Assembly: GCA_050330975.1 (NCBI GenBank)
Contig: JBHJHK010000452.1
Coordinates: 1 to 12,987, forward strand
Source of the DNA: JBHJHK01 sp050330975
Lineage (GTDB): Bacteria; Pseudomonadota; Gammaproteobacteria; Competibacterales; Competibacteraceae
Direction: 5' to 3'
DNA: 12,987 nucleotides
Shown here piece by piece: positions 1 through 6,308 of this stretch. Numbering within the stretch: position 1 is the first letter of the stretch; each line of letters starts with the position of its first letter. Made by a program: the position numbers and the translations under genes. The notes under the pieces are model-generated. The model was not told where the DNA came from. It did no database searches and was given only the letters and a program-made list of their open reading frames with translations.

Positions 1-2
1 AC

Positions 3-104
3 GCTTGGGGAGTGGCCTCAAGTCTTAACAAAGCGGTTAAGTTGCTTCGACAAAATATCAACAAAAAGGTTCGTGAAGCTCTCTCAACGAAACTAAGTCA
101 TTGA
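3..104 (+). CDS. Possible C-terminal tail of an unidentified gene (5' truncated)
   Basis: Frame 3 is open from the left edge to a TGA at 102-104. It reads as a 33-residue lysine-rich tail ending in LSTKLSH, with an amphipathic pattern (SLNKAVKLLRQNINKKV) that looks more protein-like than frame 1, which is open to a TAA at 94-96. I do not recognise a family. The stretch is clearly AT-richer than the genes to the right, so it may be non-coding or foreign DNA. If it is a gene tail, the inverted repeat at 83-116 spans its stop codon. This is a weak call made only because the window edge cuts the reading frame. Confidence 0.18.
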   Translation, partial: AWGVASSLNKAVKLLRQNINKKVREALSTKLSH

Positions 105-116
105 TTCTTCGTTGAG
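83..116. repeat. Inverted repeat, 9-bp stem (possible terminator or operator)
   Basis: CTCAACGAA at 83-91 is the exact reverse complement of TTCGTTGAG at 108-116, with a 16-base spacer between them. No T-tract follows on the + strand, so an intrinsic terminator for an upstream gene is possible but incomplete. A smaller inverted repeat, CTTAAC/GTTAAG, lies at 24-41 with a 6-base loop. The 83-116 repeat ends 33 bases before the FNR-type box, so it could also be a binding site for a second regulator. Confidence 0.4.
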
Positions 117-148
117 CTATCAGGCGACCGGGAATTGCTGGTGTTTGT

Positions 149-162
149 TTGATCTACATCAA
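149..162 (+). promoter_or_regulatory. FNR/Anr/FixK-type binding site upstream of ccoN
   Basis: TTGAT-CTAC-ATCAA is a perfect match to the TTGAT-N4-ATCAA consensus of the FNR/Anr/FixK group of the CRP-FNR family. These regulators activate cbb3 oxidase operons under low oxygen in many Pseudomonadota. The box is centred at 155.5, about 263 bases before the ccoN start codon. A -10-like hexamer lies about 30 bases downstream. Which regulator binds (FNR/Anr with an iron-sulfur cluster, or FixK without one) cannot be told from the site alone. Confidence 0.88.
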
Positions 163-184
163 TGCTTTAGCACGGCAAATGAAT

Positions 185-190
185 TTAAAT
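185..190 (+). promoter_or_regulatory. Candidate -10 element of the ccoN promoter
   Basis: TTAAAT at 185-190 matches TATAAT at 4 of 6 positions. It lies exactly where a -10 box should fall if the FNR-type site at 149-162 is centred at -41.5 (class II activation), which predicts a transcript start near base 197. No good -35 hexamer is needed or seen, which is normal for such promoters. The call rests mainly on geometry. Confidence 0.45.
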
Positions 191-202
191 ATCAGCACTA
201 TC

Positions 203-213
203 TGATTGAATCA
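203..213. promoter_or_regulatory. Palindrome TGATTGAATCA near the predicted transcript start
   Basis: TGATT-G-AATCA is an 11-base perfect palindrome about 6-16 bases downstream of the predicted ccoN transcript start. Its position would suit a repressor or a second regulator, but it matches no operator that I can name. A short palindrome in AT-rich DNA can also arise by chance. Confidence 0.22.
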
Positions 214-258
214 TCGGCGGCTGTCTATTAGTATTTTGCCTGTAGTCGTTTTTCCCGG

Positions 259-325
259 GGGTCGAGAGCGACAAGACAACGCAACACAACAACACAACAA
301 AGATCCAAGCTCCCCCCTCTCGCCC
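259..325 (+). other. Structured 5' leader of ccoN with A/C-rich loop
   Basis: The predicted leader (about 197-418) has no convincing gene. GGG plus CGAGAG (259-261, 263-268) can pair with CTCTCG plus CCC (317-325), giving a 9-bp stem with one bulged base. The loop of about 48 bases includes a G/T-free or nearly T-free A/C tract at 271-301 built from CAACA-like units. Such tracts stay unpaired and resemble A-R-N repeats bound by the distal face of Hfq. A competing small hairpin, GTCG-AGAG-CGAC at 261-272, is possible. A regulatory role is inference. The rest of the leader, up to the ribosome site at 407-415, shows nothing further that I recognise. Confidence 0.3.
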
Positions 326-418
326 ATCAACCCACGCCTGGCGCATCGAAGCTTTCGGTGGGTGCGCTCCCCTTCCAATCCATAGAAGTTAGTTGCTTTT
401 GTTTCCGGGAGAGAGTCC

Positions 419-1900
<1,482 letters not shown>

Positions 1901-1936
1901 TCCAGCGCGGCCCACGACTAGAGAGAGCCCATTGCC

Positions 1937-2674
1937 ATGCTGCGTCACGAAAGTATTGAAACCCGCTCCTGGCTGCTGATTTTGTTGACCATGGTGGTCA
2001 TCAGCATCGGCGGTTTGGTGGAAATCGTCCCTTTGTTCTACATCTAGGAGACCCTGGAAGAAGTGGAGGGGGTGCGGCCCTACACGCCCTTGGAATTGGC
2101 GGGGCGCAATATCTATCTGCGGGAGGGCTGCTACAACTGCCACTCCCAGATGATTCGCCCCTTTCGAGACGAGGTGCTGCGCTACGGCCATTACTCCTTG
2201 GCCGCCGAGTCCAGGTACGACCACCCCTTCCAGTGGGGCTCAAAACGCACTGGGCCCGATTTGGCCCGGGTGGGGGGTAAATACTCCAACGAGTGGCACG
2301 TCCAACACCTGGTGGCCCCCCGTTCGGTGGTGCCGGAGTCGGTGATGCCCAACTACCCCTGGCTTCTAGAGCGGGACTTGGACTACCAAAATATCGACGA
2401 CCACCTGCTGGCCCTGCGGATCGCCGGAGTGCCCTATTCCACCAATGACATCGAGTACCTGGCCAACGTGGAGGCCTACGGCGAGGATGTGGCCCGTCAG
2501 TTGGACGTCAACTTCGCCCAGGAGAACCTCTTGGCCCAGGCGGCGGCCAACGACTTCGACGGCATCCCCGGCCGCATCACCGAGATGGAGGCCCTGGTGG
2601 CCTATCTGCAAATGCTGGGCACCCTAGTGGACTTTGGCCAATACGACGAGGGCTACTTTGCCGAGTTTCGCTAG
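1937..2674 (+). pseudogene. ccoO: Cytochrome cbb3 oxidase subunit II, CcoO/FixO, with in-frame amber codon
   Basis: CcoO is the membrane-anchored mono-heme c subunit that passes electrons from CcoP to CcoN. The reading frame starts at ATG 1937 (after AGAGAG; MLRHESIETRS), runs through the anchor helix WLLILLTMVVISIGGLVEIVPLFYI, and meets TAG at 2045-2047 (codon 37). It then continues in the same frame with the family sequence ETLEEVEGVRPYTPLELAGRN. The heme site C65-Y-N-C68-H69, the GSKRTGPDLARVGGKYS block, the likely Met ligand in ESVMPNYPW and the end motif MEALVAYLQMLGTLVDF are all intact; the frame closes with another TAG at 2672-2674. Total length is 246 codons, normal for CcoO. A GTG at 2063 could restart translation, but that product would lack the anchor/export segment. 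The gene is either newly inactivated, read through, or affected by a sequence error. The identity is near certain; its functional state is not. Confidence 0.9.
2045..2047 (+). other. In-frame TAG inside ccoO
   Basis: The codon lies at the junction between the anchor helix and the periplasmic c domain, in the context TAC ATC TAG GAG ACC. From memory of the family, related proteins carry a variable, often acidic or polar residue here (for example FYIEET-like or FYIDET-like sequences), so a single G-to-T change in a GAG codon would explain it. TAG is also the true stop of ccoN, ccoO, ccoP, ccoS and tctA in this window. Confidence 0.9.
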
Positions 2675-2709
2675 CCCATTTCGCCGCAGACCCGGACCTG
2701 GAGATCACC

Positions 2710-2946
2710 ATGGCTGAATGGTTTGAGTGGTTGGGGAACTTCGAAAATAGCAAATCCATCGCCTTGGTGCTGTTCTTCGTCTTTTTCTGCGGCGTGTTGA
2801 TCTATGTCTTCGCCGGGGGCAGAAACAGGGCCCGGCGGTTGGAATCCCACAAATACATTCCCCTTCAAGAAGACGACGCCGCCGATCGCGCCGCCCGCGG
2901 CGAGGGCGAGGCGGCCGCTGAGGAAACCCGCGATGAGCGACGTTGA
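2710..2946 (+). CDS. ccoQ: Cytochrome cbb3 oxidase small subunit, CcoQ/FixQ
   Basis: CcoQ is a small single-helix subunit that stabilises the cbb3 complex, especially the attachment of CcoP. The 78-residue protein has one membrane helix at about residues 16-36 (SIALVLFFVFFCGVLIYVFA), a basic GGRNRARR patch, and the family motif around HKYIPLQED. It ends in a long charged tail rich in Glu, Ala and Arg, which makes it longer than many CcoQ proteins (about 50-65 residues). The ATG follows GGAG at 2700-2703. Its last 14 bases overlap the start of ccoP in another frame, which suggests coupled translation. Confidence 0.92.
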   Translation: MAEWFEWLGNFENSKSIALVLFFVFFCGVLIYVFAGGRNRARRLESHKYIPLQEDDAADRAARGEGEAAAEETRDERR

Positions 2947-3952
2947 CCGTTCTACCTCTGCCCCTGCCCCCAGGGCGGTGCAGACCACAGGCCACTCCTG
3001 GGATGGCGACCTCCAGGAGTTCAACAATCCCCTACCCCGTTGGTGGTTGTGGTCGTTCTACGCCACGGTGGTGTTTGCCGTGATCTACTGGATTTTTTAC
3101 CCCGCCTGGCCCGTGGGGGACACCTGGACTCGGGGAATCGCGACGGTGAGCTACACCGGCAGCGACGGCGAGGTTCGAGAGATCGGCTGGAACACCCGAG
3201 CGGAGCTGTTGCGCGAACTCAACGACAGTCCGGCGGCCCAGCGCCAGCGGGAGTACTTGAACCGGGTGGGGGCCATGGAGTTCGACGCCATCGTCGCCGA
3301 CCCCGAAATGCTGGCCTTTGCCCGGGCCGCCGGCAGGAGCCTGTTCGGCGACAACTGCGCCGGCTGCCACGGCGTCGGTGGCCAGGGGGTCATGGGGCTC
3401 TATCCCAACCTGGCCGACGACGCCTGGTTGTGGGGCGGCACCATGGAGCACATCGAGGAGACCCTTTACTTGGGGCGCCAGGGCTACATGCCGGGGTATG
3501 CCGAAACCCTGAGCCCCGAGCAACTCTCCGACGTGGCCCACTACGTTTTGTCCCTGTCGGATGAGGTGGTCGCCAGCGAGGCCGTGGCTCGGGGCGAAGC
3601 CATTTTCCAGGGGGCCGAGGGCGGCTGTCACCAGTGCCACGGCCGCGACGGTGGCGGTCGGACCGCCCTGGGGTCGGCCAACCTCACCGACCGCATCTGG
3701 ACCATCGCCAATGTGCCGGGCGCGCCCACTGAGTCCGGCAAGGTGGCGGTATTGGCCCGCTTTATCGGCAACGGGGTGCTCAATATGCGCAACATGCCCG
3801 CCTGGAACAACACGGCCCTGGCCGAGGTGGCCGTACCCGAGGGGGAAACCCTCGCCAACCGGCCGGTGACCAATGGCTCCCAAGACCGCCTCACCCCCGA
3901 AGAGATCAAGTTGTTGGCGGTCTATGTCCATCAACTGGGGGGAGGTCAGTAG
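2933..3952 (+). CDS. ccoP: Cytochrome cbb3 oxidase subunit III, CcoP/FixP (di-heme c)
   Basis: CcoP is the membrane-anchored di-heme cytochrome c that takes electrons from soluble cytochrome c or the bc1 complex and feeds CcoO/CcoN. The protein has 339 residues. The family N-terminal block HSWDGDLQEFNNPLPRWW leads into the membrane helix at about 40-57. Heme site 1 is C142-A-G-C145-H146 with the likely Met ligand in GYMPGYAETLS. Heme site 2 is C232-H-Q-C235-H236 with a likely Met ligand at MPAW (M288). The C-terminal helix EEIKLLAVYVHQLGGG is canonical. About 27 residues lie between MPAW and that helix, where I would expect only a few. I chose the ATG at 2933 because the family sequence begins right after it and GAGGA precedes it; the frame stays open further upstream, but only as a shadow of ccoQ. 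The gene ends in TAG. Confidence 0.96.
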   Translation: MSDVDRSTSAPAPRAVQTTGHSWDGDLQEFNNPLPRWWLWSFYATVVFAVIYWIFYPAWPVGDTWTRGIATVSYTGSDGEVREIGWNTRAELLRELNDSPAAQRQREYLNRVGAMEFDAIVADPEMLAFARAAGRSLFGDNCAGCHGVGGQGVMGLYPNLADDAWLWGGTMEHIEETLYLGRQGYMPGYAETLSPEQLSDVAHYVLSLSDEVVASEAVARGEAIFQGAEGGCHQCHGRDGGGRTALGSANLTDRIWTIANVPGAPTESGKVAVLARFIGNGVLNMRNMPAWNNTALAEVAVPEGETLANRPVTNGSQDRLTPEEIKLLAVYVHQLGGGQ

Positions 3953-3962
3953 TCAACCCTCG

Positions 3963-3993
3963 GGCGGGAAGCCCGGCTTCCCGCCGGCATTTT
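3963..3993 (+). terminator. Hairpin between ccoP and ccoG (intrinsic terminator or attenuator)
   Basis: GGCGGGAAGC (3963-3972) and GCTTCCCGCC (3976-3985) are perfect reverse complements separated by three bases, giving a very stable 10-bp stem. GGCATTTT follows, a short T-run that would weaken the RNA-DNA hybrid. The hairpin starts 10 bases after the ccoP stop. The T-run is directly followed by GGAG, the ribosome site of ccoG. It fits partial termination or mRNA protection that gives more structural ccoNOQP than assembly ccoGHIS transcript. Confidence 0.6.
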
Positions 3994-4006
3994 GGAGTCT
4001 TGTCCC

Positions 4007-5440
4007 ATGTCTACTTCGCCCCTCGCCTCAGAACCCCCCCTCTACCAAAAACGCATTCCCATCTACCCGCGCTCCGTCAAGGGACCCTTTCGCACCCTCA
4101 AAACCAGCATCTTGGTGTTGGCCTACAGCGTCTACTTCATTTTGCCCTGGGTGCGCTATGAGCGGGTCAACGCCCCCGATCAGGCGGTGCTGTTCGATAT
4201 ACCCGGCCGCCACTTCTACATCTTTGGCCTGACGGTCCAGGTGCAGGACTTGTTTTGGTTGGCGGGGCTGTTGATGATCGGCGCCTGGACGCTGTTTTTT
4301 GTCACCAGTATCGCTGGGCGGGTATTTTGCGGCTACTTCTGCTTCCAGACCCTGTGGACCGACGCCTTTATGTTTATCGAGCGCTGGGTCCAGGGAGATC
4401 GCACGGCCCGCATTCGCCTGGACAAAAGCCCCTGGACCGGCGCCAAAATCGCCAAGAAGGGCCTCACCTGGGTTCTGTGGTTGGCCTTGGCATTTTGGAC
4501 CGGCCTCACCTTTGCCCTCTACTGGGGAGACGCCTTTGAGTTGACGGCGGCCATGGTCCGGGGAGAGGCCCCCACCCCGGCCTACGTCTGCACCTTCTTG
4601 CTCACCTTTACCACTTTTGTCATGGCGGGTCTGGCCCGGGAGCAGGTGTGTACTTATATGTGCCCCTACGGACGCTTCCAGAGCGCCATGTTCGACCGGG
4701 ACACTTTGATCGTCTCCTACGACGCCAACCGGGGAGAGGGCAGCGCCGGTCGCCAACGGGTGACCCGGGACGCCAAAGAGCGGGATCAGCGTTGGACTCA
4801 GGGCATTGGCGACTGCATCGACTGTGGCTACTGCGTCCAGGTGTGTCCCACGGGGATCGACATCCGCAACGGCCTCCAGTACCAGTGCATTTCCTGCGCC
4901 CAATGCGTCGATGCCTGCGACACCATCATGAAGCGCCTGGGTTGGCCCACGGGGTTGGTGCGCTACACCTCCGACCAGGCCTTGAGCGGCGGCAAGACCC
5001 ACTTTATCAAGCCCAAGACCTTGGGGTATGGGGTGGTACTCATCGCCGCCATCTCCACCTTGATTTGGAGCATCGCCACCCGCGCCCCCTACACCATGGC
5101 GGTGAACCAGGTACGCCAGCCCCTGGCGGTGCAGTTGTCCGATGGCAGCATTCAAAATAGCTACGAACTCAAGCTCAACAACAAACTCACCCAACCCGTC
5201 ACCTTCCGCTTTGAAATCGCGGGCCTGCCCCAGGGGAGCTTGGATTTGGGGGAGTTTGAGGCCGTGGAACTCGAGCCTCAGCAGACCTTGCGGTTGGTGG
5301 CCCGGGTCAAGCTGCCCCCGGACCAGCCGGCGGGCCAACGGGATTTCACCTTTGTCGCCGAGCCCGTGACGGCGTCCCCCGCCGCCCCAGAGCGCCCGCC
5401 GCTCCAGCGCCCGGCCATGTTCTACATACCCCAACCATGA
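4007..5440 (+). CDS. ccoG: Cytochrome c oxidase accessory protein CcoG (RdxA/FixG family)
   Basis: CcoG is a polytopic membrane protein with two [4Fe-4S] clusters that assists cbb3 assembly. In related bacteria it is linked to reduction of Cu(II) for delivery to the CuB site. The protein has 477 residues. The N-terminal family block YQKRIPIYPRSVKGPFR is followed by several membrane segments, GYFCFQTLWTDAF and CTYMCPYGRFQSAMFD. Two ferredoxin-type clusters are visible: C270-x2-C273-x2-C276-x3-C280-P and C294-x2-C297-x2-C300-x3-C304. A further membrane helix precedes a C-terminal Ig-like domain (about 370-477). The ATG at 4007 has GGAG at 3994-3997; an in-frame TTG at 3992 overlaps that site and was not chosen. 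The gene ends in TGA, 13 bases before ccoH. Confidence 0.96.
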   Translation: MSTSPLASEPPLYQKRIPIYPRSVKGPFRTLKTSILVLAYSVYFILPWVRYERVNAPDQAVLFDIPGRHFYIFGLTVQVQDLFWLAGLLMIGAWTLFFVTSIAGRVFCGYFCFQTLWTDAFMFIERWVQGDRTARIRLDKSPWTGAKIAKKGLTWVLWLALAFWTGLTFALYWGDAFELTAAMVRGEAPTPAYVCTFLLTFTTFVMAGLAREQVCTYMCPYGRFQSAMFDRDTLIVSYDANRGEGSAGRQRVTRDAKERDQRWTQGIGDCIDCGYCVQVCPTGIDIRNGLQYQCISCAQCVDACDTIMKRLGWPTGLVRYTSDQALSGGKTHFIKPKTLGYGVVLIAAISTLIWSIATRAPYTMAVNQVRQPLAVQLSDGSIQNSYELKLNNKLTQPVTFRFEIAGLPQGSLDLGEFEAVELEPQQTLRLVARVKLPPDQPAGQRDFTFVAEPVTASPAAPERPPLQRPAMFYIPQP

Positions 5441-5453
5441 GGGAGGGTAGCCC

Positions 5454-6287
5454 GTGGATTTATTGCTGAGTTTGGCCGGGGGCGTGGTGGCCGTGGTAGT
5501 GATCAACGGTCTCTTGCTCCGCTACACGGCGTTGAGTTCCCCGGTGGCGACGTTGCTGGTGGTGCTGGTCACCCTGGGGCTCTATTTTCCCTGGACCTTG
5601 CTCCATTGGCCCGGGGGCGATGTGGTGGCCATCCATTTGGCCCTCTACACGCTGGCGGCGGGTGTGTCGGGATTGTTTTTTCACCAGTTTCTCCGGATCA
5701 AGGCCGCGGACAAGCCCCGCTTCCACTGGGGGCCGGCCACCATTTGCGGCTTCTTCGCCGTGTTGATCGGGGTGGATTCGGTGCTGTTGGTGCTGGCGGA
5801 TCGGGGTTTGCCGGGGGATGTCATCGCCTGGCTCATGCCCGAACCCCGCCTGGGGGAGGGGCGGATCTCCATGGGGTTTCCCGGGGTCGTGGCCCGGGAT
5901 TTCCACGAAAAAGAGGCCCAGTTCAACGCCTACCTCGCCGAGCGGCGCCGCCAAGCCCAGCGGGGCTGGCAGGTGCGCAAGGGCTGGCTCGCCACCCCGG
6001 TAGTGGGGGAGACGGCCGTATTTCAAGTGGAAGTGGTCGACCCCCAGGGGGCGCCCGTCAGCGGCGCCGAGGTGGTCGGGGATTTTATGCGCCCCTCGGA
6101 CCACACCCTGGATCGCGCCTTTGCCATGGAGGAGGTGGACCCCGGTCGCTACCGCGTGGCCTTGACCTTGCCCGAGCCGGGGCGCTGGCAGCTGTTGTTG
6201 GAGATCGACAAAGCCGGCGAGCGCCACGAGGTACAGGCCACCACCACCGTCGCCGTGGAGGTGGAGGCAGCCCCCGCCGCCTCTTGA
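5454..6287 (+). CDS. ccoH: Cbb3 oxidase assembly protein CcoH/FixH with extra N-terminal membrane domain
   Basis: FixH/CcoH is a membrane protein required for stable assembly of the cbb3 complex, acting near CcoP and CcoI. The protein has 277 residues; family members known to me are mostly about 150-180 with one N-terminal helix. The canonical part starts near residue 88: helix PATICGFFAVLIGVDSVLLV, then FHEKEAQFNAYLAERRRQ, then a periplasmic beta-domain with VDPQGAPVSGAEV, a proline-aspartate region (MRPSDHTLDRAF) and PGRYRVALTLPEPGRWQLLLE. Before it are three more hydrophobic segments at about 3-24, 28-52 and 57-80, whose family I do not recognise. The start is GTG at 5454 with GGGAGGG at 5441-5447. 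The frame is continuous, so this is a fusion or a genuine long variant rather than two genes. Confidence 0.88.
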   Translation: MDLLLSLAGGVVAVVVINGLLLRYTALSSPVATLLVVLVTLGLYFPWTLLHWPGGDVVAIHLALYTLAAGVSGLFFHQFLRIKAADKPRFHWGPATICGFFAVLIGVDSVLLVLADRGLPGDVIAWLMPEPRLGEGRISMGFPGVVARDFHEKEAQFNAYLAERRRQAQRGWQVRKGWLATPVVGETAVFQVEVVDPQGAPVSGAEVVGDFMRPSDHTLDRAFAMEEVDPGRYRVALTLPEPGRWQLLLEIDKAGERHEVQATTTVAVEVEAAPAAS

Positions 6288-6308
6288 TCACCCCGAGGTG
6301 TTTAGCCG

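Noticed and set aside
2063..2674. A standalone soluble cytochrome c gene starting at GTG 2063
   Set aside because: The product would lack any signal peptide or membrane anchor, and the missing anchor lies directly upstream in the same frame. It is better described as ccoO with an internal stop.
4028..5506. Long minus-strand open frame opposite ccoG (492 codons)
   Set aside because: It has the same shadow composition and lies opposite a gene with intact iron-sulfur motifs. No independent evidence supports it.
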